From JAJDNS01 sp963578825 (lineage in GTDB: Bacteria > Acidobacteriota > Vicinamibacteria > Fen-336), in contig CAUZDW010000007.1 of assembly GCA_963578825.1 (NCBI GenBank), positions 62,001-126,000 of the forward strand: a DNA stretch of 64,000 nt, read 5' to 3'. The position numbers and the translations under genes were made by a program. The notes under the pieces are model-generated. The model saw only the letters and a list, made by a program, of their open reading frames with translations. It made no database searches and had not been told where the DNA came from. Shown in pieces: positions 1 to 6,919 of the stretch; the first letter of the stretch is position 1, and each line of letters starts with the position of its first letter.

Positions 1-82
1 AGAGCGCGGCACGGTGCGAGATCGACTTGTCGCCGGGCAGGCGGAAGTGTCCGCCGATGCTTCGGGAGGGCTCAATTCTCAA
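1..82 (-). CDS. aroA: EPSP synthase (3-phosphoshikimate 1-carboxyvinyltransferase), N-terminal part, cut by window edge
   Basis: Only the first 27 codons are in the window; the gene runs off the left edge. The translated start contains IEPSRSIGGHFRLPGDKSIS followed by HRAAL. This is the conserved N-terminal PGDKSISHR phosphate-binding segment of EPSP synthase, which joins PEP to shikimate-3-phosphate in aromatic amino acid synthesis. The start is taken as the TTG at 82; no ATG is in frame nearby, so the true start may be a little further upstream. It is divergent from the gene at 194. The short length is compensated by the near-diagnostic motif. Confidence 0.7.
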   Translation of the reverse strand, partial: MRIEPSRSIGGHFRLPGDKSISHRAAL

Positions 83-193
83 GGTGGCGACGGGATGGTA
101 GCACGCCGCCCCTGCCTTGACGCCCCCGTTCACCTCATGCTAGTTTCCGGCCCATCCACATACCGTTCAATGAATTGAGAGCCCTTCCCCGCG

Positions 194-625
194 ATGACCC
201 AGGCCTCAGACAGCCGAACGGTCAAGCTCGACATCGCCTCCCGGTTCGAGATGTTGGACATGGCGCAGAGCGTCCTGGCCCAGCTGTGCAAGATCGTCGG
301 CTTCGAAGACGAGACCACGCACTACCTGGCGGTGGCGCTTCGTGAATCGGTCGCCAACGCCATCAAGCACGGCAACGGCCAGGACGAATCGAAGCGCGTG
401 GAGCTCGTGTTCACCCTGACCGACCGCTCGATCGAGGTCCAGGTCAAGGATCAGGGAACGGGCTTCAAACCGAACGAGATTCCGGATCCGCTGGCCCCCG
501 AGAATCTCTTGAAGGCCTACGGACGCGGGATCTTCTTTATGCGGCAGTTCATGGACGAGGTGAGCTACTCGTTCCCGTCCAGGGGCGGAACCGTCGTCCG
601 CATGCTCAAGAACCTCCCGTCCTGA
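194..625 (+). CDS. RsbW-type ATP-binding anti-sigma factor / serine kinase
   Basis: 143-residue stand-alone GHKL ATPase of the HATPase_c_2 (RsbW/SpoIIAB) type. The N box is visible around residues 48-61 (ALRESVANAIKHGN, with E51 and N55). The G1 box is at 86-91 (DQGTGF) and the G2-like segment at 110-120 (GRGIFFMRQFM). Family members bind a sigma factor or phosphorylate an STAS anti-anti-sigma protein in partner switching. No sigma or STAS gene lies beside it, but a SpoIIE-type phosphatase is encoded at 40553-42154 and could act in the same kind of circuit; that link is inference. Length is normal for the family. Confidence 0.88.
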   Translation: MTQASDSRTVKLDIASRFEMLDMAQSVLAQLCKIVGFEDETTHYLAVALRESVANAIKHGNGQDESKRVELVFTLTDRSIEVQVKDQGTGFKPNEIPDPLAPENLLKAYGRGIFFMRQFMDEVSYSFPSRGGTVVRMLKNLPS

Positions 626-646
626 GCGGTCGCGTCCCGTCCCGGC

Positions 647-2257
647 TCAAGACCCCGACCCCCGCCGCTTGAGGCGCAGCAGGACGTTCTCCCGTGGCCC
701 GTAGGCCAGGACCTCGGTCTCGATCGAGCCCATGGCCTCGAGCCGGCGCCTCTCCGCGGGTCCGACCACCACGAGCGCCGGTTCATGGTAGCCCGCCGCC
801 AGCACCTCGCCGGCCCCCTGGACCTCGCGGACCTTGCCGTCGTTGTAGAAGTAGCCCGCCATCCACGCCGTGCGTCGCGCACCCCAGGCCAGCACCTCAG
901 CTCCGTTCGTCCTCGAGAGGCCCGTCTCCTGGTCGATGAAGAGGTTGCGACCGGACTCGCGCCGCTCCAGGATCGGTGGCGCCGAAAGGGCGACGAGCAC
1001 GAGCAGGCCTGCCGCACCCACACGAAGGAGCTTGAACGCGCCCGCTGGATCGGCCCCGATCCGCCGGGAGAACATGAATGTCACCACCAGCGCCCAGAGA
1101 CCCGCCGGGAGAGCGGAACGCCAGAACGGCTCCTGGAGACGGAAGAGAAACGCCGGGGTCGTGGCGATCACCGCCCCGAGGATCAGGCCCACCAGCGCGG
1201 TCACCCGACCCCATATGTAGCGCTCGGGCGGCTCTGAGGAAATGAGCCTGTCGGCAGCCCGCCCCATGAGGATGGCGAGGGGCGGTACGCAGGGCAAGAT
1301 GTACCCCGGCAGTTTCGAGCCGGCGATCGAGAAGAAAAGGAGTGGCAGCCCAAGCCACAGAGCCAGGAAGAGGTCGGTGCGCGAGCCCCGAGGCCGTATC
1401 CCGGCAACGCCCGGCACCGCCAGCCCGGACCAGGGAAACAGGCCCACCAGGGGGATGGGGAGGTAGTACCAGAAGGGGCCGGGGTGGTGGTGGATCGTCG
1501 ACGAGAAGCGCTGGAGGTTGTGGTCGAGAATGAAGACGTCGATGAAGTGCCGACCCTGGTCGACCAGGATCGCGATGTACCAGGGCGCCGCCACCACGAC
1601 GAACGCCCCCAGCGCCAGCGGTGACACCAACTCCCGGGCCAGGTGCCACTCTCGCGTCGCCAGCACGTAGCCGCCCAGGACCAGGAGCGGCAGCAGGAGG
1701 CCGAGGGGCCCCTTGGCCAGCGTCGCGAGCCCGGCGCAGGCCGCAGCCGCAGGGATCGCGTAGCGCCCGGCCATCCCCAGAAACCGCAGCCCGGCCAGGC
1801 CGATGGCCGCCGTCACCGTGGCCGCGAGCAGCATGTCCATGGACGCCGCCCTGCCGTACGCGAACATGAGGACCGACGTCCCTGCGACGAAGCCCGCATG
1901 CAGGCCTGCCGTCGTGCCACACAGGCGCCCCCCGACCAGCGCCGTGAGTCCCACCAGCGCCACGAGCGCTAGGACCGAAGGCATGCGGGCGGCGGCCTCC
2001 GTCTCCCCGAGCACCAAGAACGCCGCCCCGGCGAGCCAGTAGAAGAGAGGCGTCTTCTCGAGCCAGGGCTCTCCCTGGAGGGTCGGTGTCACCCACTCTC
2101 CGGCCCGGTGCATCTCGACCGCGACCCGGGTGTAGCGTGGCTCGTCGGGTCCCAGCAGAGGCACCGCTCCCAGGCGGAACACGGCGAGCGCCAGGACGAG
2201 TCCGAGCAGCATCGCGGCGCTGCGGGGTGGGAGAGCTTGGGTCATTGGAGGCGCCAT
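647..2257 (-). CDS. GT39/ArnT-like membrane glycosyltransferase
   Basis: 536-residue polytopic membrane protein of the ArnT/PMT superfamily (GT-C fold, polyprenyl-phosphate-sugar donors). The N-terminal periplasmic loop carries LLGPDEPRYTRVA (about residues 35-46) with the acidic pair D38-E39, the catalytic signature of this class. A WLEKTPLFYWL segment follows, as in ArnT-like proteins, then a series of hydrophobic helices. The acceptor (lipid A, protein or other glycan) cannot be read from sequence. The start is an ATG at 2257, with an alternative ATG at 2245. It is divergent from the inositol phosphatase at 2289 with only 31 bp between them, so the two share a very short promoter region. 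Confidence 0.85.
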   Translation of the reverse strand: MAPPMTQALPPRSAAMLLGLVLALAVFRLGAVPLLGPDEPRYTRVAVEMHRAGEWVTPTLQGEPWLEKTPLFYWLAGAAFLVLGETEAAARMPSVLALVALVGLTALVGGRLCGTTAGLHAGFVAGTSVLMFAYGRAASMDMLLAATVTAAIGLAGLRFLGMAGRYAIPAAAACAGLATLAKGPLGLLLPLLVLGGYVLATREWHLARELVSPLALGAFVVVAAPWYIAILVDQGRHFIDVFILDHNLQRFSSTIHHHPGPFWYYLPIPLVGLFPWSGLAVPGVAGIRPRGSRTDLFLALWLGLPLLFFSIAGSKLPGYILPCVPPLAILMGRAADRLISSEPPERYIWGRVTALVGLILGAVIATTPAFLFRLQEPFWRSALPAGLWALVVTFMFSRRIGADPAGAFKLLRVGAAGLLVLVALSAPPILERRESGRNLFIDQETGLSRTNGAEVLAWGARRTAWMAGYFYNDGKVREVQGAGEVLAAGYHEPALVVVGPAERRRLEAMGSIETEVLAYGPRENVLLRLKRRGSGS

Positions 2258-2288
2258 CCTACAATCACCACCGCGGAGGGCAAAGCTC

Positions 2289-3089
2289 TTGAGCTGGCAG
2301 TACGTGGCGGTGGCGGCAGAGGCGGCGGTCCGGGCCGGAGCGATCCAGAAGGAGCGCTACGGCCAGGGCGTGAAGGTCGACTACAAGGGCGACATCGATC
2401 TCGTGACCGAGGTCGACCACGCGTGCGAGGCGGCGATCCTCGAAGTGATCCGCTCCCGGTGCCCGGACCACGACATCATTACTGAAGAGACCGACCTCGC
2501 CCTCACGGGCTCGCCCTTCGTCTGGATCGTCGACCCCCTCGACGGGACCACGAACTTCGCCCATTCGTATCCGATGTTCTGCGCCTCCGTGGCCCTGGCC
2601 CGGGATGGGGAAGTGGTGGCCGGCGCGGTGTTCGACGCACTTCGGGACGAGCTGTTCACCGCCGAGCGTGGCGCCGGAGCTCACCTGAACGGCCGCCCCC
2701 TGGCCGTCACCACCGCCGACGCCCTCATCCAGAGCCTGGTCATCACCGGCTTCCCCTACGACGTCCACGAGAAGCTGGCCGAGCGGCTCCGCCCCTTCAT
2801 CCGGCTCCTTGGAAAGGCCCGGGGCGTGAGGCGCGGCGGATCCGCCGCCCTCGACCTTTCCTACATCGCCGCGGGCCGTGCCGACGGCTTCTGGGAGGGT
2901 CTCCTGCAGGCCTGGGACATGGGCGCCGGCCGCCTCTTGATCGAAGAAGCCGGAGGCCGAGTGACACGTCTCGACGGCACACCCCTGGGACTCGGCCCGG
3001 ACGAGGTCCTGGCGACGAACGGTCTCATCCACGAGGAACTCATGGCCGTGTTGGCCGAGACCTCGAAAGCCGAAACGGCGCTGGTGTAG
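2289..3089 (+). CDS. Inositol monophosphatase family protein (SuhB-like)
   Basis: 266 residues, full length for the family. The Mg-dependent phosphatase motifs are all present: EETD (about 66-69), VDPLDGTTNF (81-90) and the C-terminal WDMGAGRLLIEEAGG (from about 208). Family substrates include myo-inositol phosphates, histidinol phosphate and NADP; the true one is unknown. The start is a TTG at 2289, giving MSWQYVAVAAEAA, because no ATG fits. The stop codon TAG (3087-3089) lies inside a sequence identical to the 5' end of the tRNA gene at 3547. The gene end and the tRNA start therefore overlapped ancestrally, and this junction has been duplicated downstream (3520-3579). Confidence 0.9.
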   Translation: MSWQYVAVAAEAAVRAGAIQKERYGQGVKVDYKGDIDLVTEVDHACEAAILEVIRSRCPDHDIITEETDLALTGSPFVWIVDPLDGTTNFAHSYPMFCASVALARDGEVVAGAVFDALRDELFTAERGAGAHLNGRPLAVTTADALIQSLVITGFPYDVHEKLAERLRPFIRLLGKARGVRRGGSAALDLSYIAAGRADGFWEGLLQAWDMGAGRLLIEEAGGRVTRLDGTPLGLGPDEVLATNGLIHEELMAVLAETSKAETALV

Positions 3090-3106
3090 CCCAACTGGCA
3101 GCCGAC
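3053..3106 (+). repeat. Upstream copy of duplicated phosphatase-3'-end / tRNA-5'-half junction
   Basis: This segment holds the last codons of the inositol phosphatase and then the 5' half of a tRNA (acceptor strand GCTGGTG and D arm). It aligns without gaps to 3520-3573 apart from scattered substitutions, then lacks the six bases gaggca found in the intact tRNA D-arm. Similarity fades after the anticodon-stem start, so this tRNA copy is dead while the phosphatase gene is intact. The paired copy at 3520-3579 is the reverse: phosphatase remnant, intact tRNA. Confidence 0.8.
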
Positions 3107-3157
3107 AAAACGAGTCATTGGACCTGATCTGACCTGGTGATAGGCTAACGTTCTCCC

Positions 3158-3430
3158 ATGGATCGCGAGACCGTCGAAGAGATCAAGCGCCACTTCGGAG
3201 TCGTAGCCGACGACCTTCGGGGCGACATCCGCGCCTTGGCTGAAGGTCAGTCGGAGATCCGCCGCGAGATGGATGTTTTCAGGGCAGAGGTGTCGCGGGA
3301 GTTCGAGGAGGCCCGCTCCCTTATCCGCCTCTCCTACGGCGGGTTGGATCGCCGTGTCACGGGCCTCGAAACGGAAGTCACGCACCCGCGAACACGCCTC
3401 GAGCGGGTCGAGGAGCAGTTAGCCAGCTAG
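3158..3430 (+). CDS. Small helical / coiled-coil hypothetical protein
   Basis: 90 residues, almost entirely charged heptad-like sequence (MDRETVEEIKRHFGVVADDL, then DIRALAEGQSEIRREMDVFR), predicted to form a long alpha-helical coiled coil. No catalytic motif, signal or membrane segment is visible. ATG start after a short leader. It is the only gene inside the roughly 415-bp segment framed by the duplicated phosphatase-end/tRNA-start sequences (3053-3106 and 3520-3579), so it looks like the cargo of a small insertion at the tRNA. Function unknown. Confidence 0.6.
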   Translation: MDRETVEEIKRHFGVVADDLRGDIRALAEGQSEIRREMDVFRAEVSREFEEARSLIRLSYGGLDRRVTGLETEVTHPRTRLERVEEQLAS

Positions 3431-3519
3431 GGAGGCTGTGCTGCACTCACCGAGCCCCGGGGCATGCGTCGTCTACGGATGCCGCAATGCAGATAGGCTT
3501 CGAAGTCGTGTGCGGCTGC

Positions 3520-3579
3520 GGCCGAGACCTCGGACGCCGAGGCGACGCTGGTGTAGCCCAACTGGCAGAGGCAGCCGAC
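3520..3579 (+). repeat. Downstream copy of phosphatase-3'-end / tRNA-5'-half junction
   Basis: Bases 3520-3546 repeat the 3' end of the inositol phosphatase gene (from gccgagacctcg onward) although no phosphatase gene is here. The copy runs straight into the intact tRNA at 3547. It matches 3053-3106 except for a few substitutions and six extra bases in the D-arm. This is the expected footprint of an insertion that landed in the tRNA gene and brought its own replacement 5' flank. Confidence 0.8.
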
Positions 3580-3623
3580 TTAAAATCGGTCAAGTGTGGG
3601 TTCGAGTCCCACCACCAGCACCA
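3547..3623 (+). tRNA. tRNA with UAA anticodon (Leu-type) but short variable loop; integration anchor
   Basis: 77 nt with encoded CCA. The acceptor stem GCTGGTG/CACCAGC is perfect, the anticodon stem is GCCGA/TCGGT with loop CTTAAAA, and the T arm GTGGG/CCCAC has loop TTCGAGT. The anticodon reads TAA (decodes UUA, Leu), and the anticodon loop resembles that of ordinary tRNA-Leu(UAA). However, the variable region is only CAAGT (5 nt), whereas leucine tRNAs normally carry a long variable arm. The D stem is weak (GCC/GGC). The 3' half recurs four times downstream, marking this gene as an integration target. Whether it is charged with Leu is open. Confidence 0.8.
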
Positions 3624-3625
3624 AC

Positions 3626-3763
3626 TTACGAGAAATGCTCCGGGTCACGCACCGCGGCATGAACGGTGTGACCCTTCCCCAGGAGCTTCTCGACGAGCCG
3701 GCCGGCCACGTAGCCCGTCGCTCCGGTGAGCATCACCGGCGCCTGGGGATCAATGGTCGTCAT
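3626..3763 (-). pseudogene. N-terminal fragment of NAD-dependent epimerase/reductase, cut at the tRNA
   Basis: Reading back from an ATG at 3763 gives MTTIDPQAPVMLTGATGYVA, then GRLVEKLLGKGHTVHAAVRD and a stop after 45 codons. TGATGYVAGRLVEKLL is the Rossmann dinucleotide-binding start of the extended-SDR (dihydroflavonol-reductase/epimerase) family, which is normally about 330 residues. The frame stops three bases after the tRNA CCA end, so the remainder of the gene was removed at the integration site. It is a remnant and not expected to work. Confidence 0.7.
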
Positions 3764-3817
3764 CTTTCTCCTCCTCTTCGATCGGGCACGAATGGATCGC
3801 TATCATTCGACCGACGA

Positions 3818-4141
3818 TCACGTCCAGAGTCGCGCGCCATCGATTCGGAGCACGGCGCCAGTCACGTAAGAAGCGTCGTCGCTGAGGAGGTAGTGGACGG
3901 CGCTGGCGACCTCATCGGGTGCGCCAATCCGGCCGAGCGGGACCAGTTTCTCCAGGGCTTGGCGAGCGTTTTGTGTCGGGACAGCTTCATTGATAAACTC
4001 GGTGTCGATGGGGCCCGGCGCGACCACGTTGACGCGGATTCCCATCGGCGCCCATTCCAAGGCCACGCATTGGGCGTAGGTATGCACCGCCGACGGGCTC
4101 GGGGACCGGTTGACGGGCTTGAGGTTTTGGGGACCCTTCAT
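3818..4141 (-). pseudogene. C-terminal fragment of a short-chain dehydrogenase/reductase
   Basis: From about 4090 downward the frame reads AVHTYAQCVALEWAPMGIRV, then NVVAPGPIDTEF and ends DDASYVTGAVLRIDGARLWT. This is the C-terminal half of a classical SDR (the NVVAPGPIDTE and SYVTGAVLRIDGA blocks). The glycine-rich NAD site and the catalytic YxxxK are absent: homology begins just after where YSASK should be. Upstream the sequence turns into the flank of the 180-bp att-like element. It is a truncated remnant left between integration boundaries. Confidence 0.7.
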
Positions 4142-4178
4142 CCCCCTGAGCCGTGGGACGGGGGCCTGGGAAGAGGCT

Positions 4179-4358
4179 CACCTTGAACGCCACCTTGAAT
4201 ATCATCCCTGTTCAGGGGTGTTCGCGGCGGCTTCTCGCCGGCTCCTCCCGAGCTGTCGGCTGTGTTCATCAGTGTTTGTAGGAATTCGCGTGTAACAGCC
4301 CTAAAATCAAGAACTTAAAATCGGCACAGTCCGGGTTCGAGTCCCGGCACCAGCACCA
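4179..4358 (+). repeat. 180-bp tRNA-half (att-like) element, copy A
   Basis: First of three 180-bp elements (others 12353-12532 and 16852-17031). The first 133 bp is a conserved flank starting CACCTTGAACGCCACCTTGA, with a pair of TTGAA-type direct repeats and a ccctgttcaggg hairpin. The last 46 bp (4313-4358) is the tRNA 3' half from the anticodon loop (CTTAAAA) through T arm and CCA. There is no matching 5' half, so this is not a functional tRNA. Spacing between landmarks is identical in all three copies. It closes the first cassette (dehydrogenase fragments). Confidence 0.85.
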
Positions 4359-4459
4359 ATTCACAGCGACACCTTCGATACGAGCCTGAACAAGGCTCGG
4401 CCTCGTGCAGTGTGAGATAGTCTCCGCGAGCGGGGAAACGCCGGACTCCGGGAGGGCGT

Positions 4460-6256
4460 ATGTCGCGTGTGGTCGCCGTCGCACTGACGCTTTTCTCGCT
4501 GGCGCCTGGCGCACCAGCCGCCGAGCCCGAGTCCACCGACGTGATCGTGGTGGGCTCGGGGATCTCCGGTCTCTCGGCCGCCCTCGAGGCGGCCCGGGGT
4601 GGAGCCAGCGTCCGGGTGGTGGAGATGTGGTCGGTCTTCGGCGGCCACGCGGTGATGGCCCACGGCGGGCTGTGCCTGGTCGACACGCCGATCCAGCACC
4701 GCCAGGGGGTGCTTGACTCGCCTGCGCTCGCCGAGCGGGACTTCCTCGAGTGGGGCGAGGATGCGGATCCGGCGCAGGTCTCCCGCTACGTGCACCGCTC
4801 GCGAGAGCTGGTCTACGACTGGCTGCTCGAGCTCGGCGTGCGCTTCTCGGATCGGCTGATCCAGATCCCCGGCAACAGTGTGCCGCGCTTTCACAGCCCG
4901 CTCGGGCGGGGGCTCGGCCTCGTGACGCCCATCTTGCGCGCGTGCCTTCGGCACCCGGGTGTGCGCTTCGAGTGGAACACGCGAGCCCTGGAGCTCGTCT
5001 CCGCGGACGGCCGCGTCACCGGCGTGCGTGCCGTTTCCACCCGCAGCGCCGAGAAGCAGGTCTTCGAGGCCGAACAGGTGATTCTCGCGACAGGGGGATT
5101 CCAGTCCAACCTGGAGATGGTGCAGGAGTTCTGGCCCGAGCGCCATCCGTTCCCAGAGCGGCTCCTGGTGGGCTCCGGCGTGAACTCGGTGGGCTCTGGG
5201 CACCGCATTGCCGAGGCTGCGGGCGCAACCCTCGTCGACATGGGGCGGCAGTGGAACTACGCGACGGGTCTGCCCGACCCCCGCCGTCCCGGGACGGACC
5301 GCGGGGTCAACGCCAGCAACGGCGCCTCGATCTGGGTCAACCTCGAAGGGCGGCGCTTCGTGAACGAGACCGCCAGCACGAAGGAGCGGCTTGCCGCAAC
5401 GCTGCGCCAGCCCCGGGCGCGCTACTGGGCCGTCTTCGACGCTCCCGGTCGGCGCCGGCTCTTCGTCAGCGGCTCCGACTGGGCCGACCGCGACACAGTC
5501 GAGCGGCTCGTCCTCGAGAACCCGGCCCTCGCCAAGAAGGCCCAGGACCTCGCGAGGCTTGGCGAGGCGATGGAGCTGCCGAAGGGCGTGCTCGAGGAGA
5601 CGGTGGCCCGCTACAACGCGGCCCTCGAAGAAGGCGTCGACGAAAACTTCCAGCGCTTCGGCCACGGCGGCGTGCCCTACGACCTGGCTCCGGGATCGGG
5701 ACAGGGCGCGGTACCGATCGTGACGCCCCCCTTCTACGCCCTGCCTTTCTTCCCCCTCGCGCGGAAGAGCATGGGAGGGGTCGCGGTCGACCTCGAGGGG
5801 CGCGTGCTCGACACCGCAGGGCACCCGATCCCGGGGCTGCGGGCCGTGGGGGAGCTGACCGGTTTCGGGGGAGTCAACGGGTGGGCCGGCCTCGAGGGCA
5901 CCTTCCTGGGTCCCTCGGTGGTCACCGGGCGCACCGCGGCAACGTCACTCCTCGCCGAGCTGAGCGGCCCGCCGCGACGCGCCACCCCCGAGGATCCCCC
6001 ACGCCGGGACGAGGAGATTGGGCCAGCACCCGCAGACGCCGACTGCATGATGTGCCACGACCTGCCGAGCCTCGTCGAGCGAGCGCGGCCCGGCTACGCC
6101 CATTTCGAGGCGGTGCACCGGGTGGTGTCGCAGACAGCACGCCCCTGCCTCGAGTGTCACGCGTCGCTCTGGCCCTTCGACCCCGACGCCCACGTTGTCG
6201 ACCGGCTGGCGCAGGCCGAGACCTGCGGGTCGTGCCACCTCGCCCGGGAGCACTGA
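4460..6256 (+). CDS. FAD-dependent fumarate-reductase-like oxidoreductase with C-terminal triheme tail
   Basis: 598 residues. There is an N-terminal signal peptide (to about residue 21), then a FAD-binding GSGISGLSAALEAARGGA motif. The body is of the fumarate reductase / urocanate reductase / flavocytochrome c flavoprotein type, ending in the typical GGVNGWAGLEGTFLGPSVVT FAD segment. A linker then leads to three haem c sites: CMMCH (529-533), CLECH (563-567) and CGSCH (589-593). In the known flavocytochromes the haems precede the flavin domain; here they are at the C-terminus and only three. Export followed by periplasmic electron transfer is expected; the electron acceptor substrate is unknown. 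ATG start with GGGAGGG upstream. It is the only intact gene of its cassette. Confidence 0.85.
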   Translation: MSRVVAVALTLFSLAPGAPAAEPESTDVIVVGSGISGLSAALEAARGGASVRVVEMWSVFGGHAVMAHGGLCLVDTPIQHRQGVLDSPALAERDFLEWGEDADPAQVSRYVHRSRELVYDWLLELGVRFSDRLIQIPGNSVPRFHSPLGRGLGLVTPILRACLRHPGVRFEWNTRALELVSADGRVTGVRAVSTRSAEKQVFEAEQVILATGGFQSNLEMVQEFWPERHPFPERLLVGSGVNSVGSGHRIAEAAGATLVDMGRQWNYATGLPDPRRPGTDRGVNASNGASIWVNLEGRRFVNETASTKERLAATLRQPRARYWAVFDAPGRRRLFVSGSDWADRDTVERLVLENPALAKKAQDLARLGEAMELPKGVLEETVARYNAALEEGVDENFQRFGHGGVPYDLAPGSGQGAVPIVTPPFYALPFFPLARKSMGGVAVDLEGRVLDTAGHPIPGLRAVGELTGFGGVNGWAGLEGTFLGPSVVTGRTAATSLLAELSGPPRRATPEDPPRRDEEIGPAPADADCMMCHDLPSLVERARPGYAHFEAVHRVVSQTARPCLECHASLWPFDPDAHVVDRLAQAETCGSCHLAREH

Positions 6257-6574
6257 GAACCTCCGCGAACAGACCTGGCAGCTGCTACCTACACGCGAAG
6301 GGCAAGAGGTACTGCACGATCTGCCGCGGCAGATCCGAGCCGAAGCAGGACGTAAGGCTGAGGGGACAGCTGGTCGATGGCTTGCTGCCAAGTCGGTTCG
6401 ACCCTGTAGGTGAAAATGGAGCCACCAACAAGACGCCCCTGACCTCAGTCCAATAGCGAGGTGCGAATCGGCTGGGGTGGACGGACTCTTGTGAATGATC
6501 CTGTGAATATCCGCTGCGTTCGGCACCGTTCCTGACGGTTCTTGTAGCCCTGCGACTCAGTGACCGTCTCCGTT
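6257..6574. other. No recognisable gene; probable decayed cassette end
   Basis: About 320 bp between the flavoprotein and the next tRNA-half element. A plus-strand frame continuing past 6256 reads WQLLPTREGQEVLHDLPRQI before stopping near 6410. It looks protein-like, but I do not recognise it and it has no start of its own. No hairpin or tRNA was seen. Confidence 0.4.
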
Positions 6575-6665
6575 TTGGGGCGTTCGTGGTGGTTCCTCGT
6601 AGGTCGATGTCAGAGAAGGACTTAAAATCGGCACAGTCCGGGGTCGAGTCCCGGCACCAGCACCA
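6575..6665 (+). repeat. Degenerate tRNA-half (att-like) element, copy B
   Basis: The tRNA 3' half is at 6620-6665 (ACTTAAAATCGGCACAGTCC, then T arm and CCA). The T loop is mutated (GTCGAGT in place of TTCGAGT). Upstream only a short piece resembles the 180-bp elements (ggggcgttcgtggtggttcc, compared with ggggtgttcgcggcggcttc in copy A); the rest is deleted or diverged. It marks the end of the flavoprotein cassette. Confidence 0.75.
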
Positions 6666-6757
6666 CTTAGACGAGTCACCTTGAACAAACTATGAATATC
6701 GCGCTATCCTGAACCGGACCGGCTGCGGCAGAACCGGCTGGTACAAGGGGAGCGGCC

Positions 6758-6919
6758 ATGACGTGCCCCCCGAACGGCCGACCGGAGATCCGGGCCCTTT
6801 CCCCCTTTGTCGTGGGCGGCCGTCTGGCCGATCATGTCGCCTCAGACACCGCCGGTATCTTCGGCGACGCTCCGGGCGACGCGCGGTTCGACGCCTACGC
6901 CGCCTGCGTCAGGCGATGA
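6758..6919 (+). CDS. Possible 53-residue peptide, unassigned
   Basis: An ATG after AGGGGAGCGGCC opens a 53-codon frame reading MTCPPNGRPEIRALSPFVVG, then GRLADHVASDTAGIFGDAPG and ending in VRR-stop. Composition is protein-like, but there is no known domain. It overlaps the 3' end of the convergent GH109 gene by 11 bp. It could be a short gene or an N-terminal remnant. Confidence 0.25.
   Translation: MTCPPNGRPEIRALSPFVVGGRLADHVASDTAGIFGDAPGDARFDAYAACVRR

Noticed and set aside
3987..4205. Recurring minus-strand reading of the 180-bp elements (LNRDDIQ-GIQ peptides) and plus-strand reading (LECH-ECHPCSG)
   Set aside because: They are translations of the same att-like DNA in three copies; frames persist only because the element has no indels. 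No starts or known domain.
4313..4358. Functional tRNA genes at 4313, 6620, 12487 and 16986
   Set aside because: Only 3' halves from the anticodon loop onward are present; no acceptor 5' strand or D arm precedes them.
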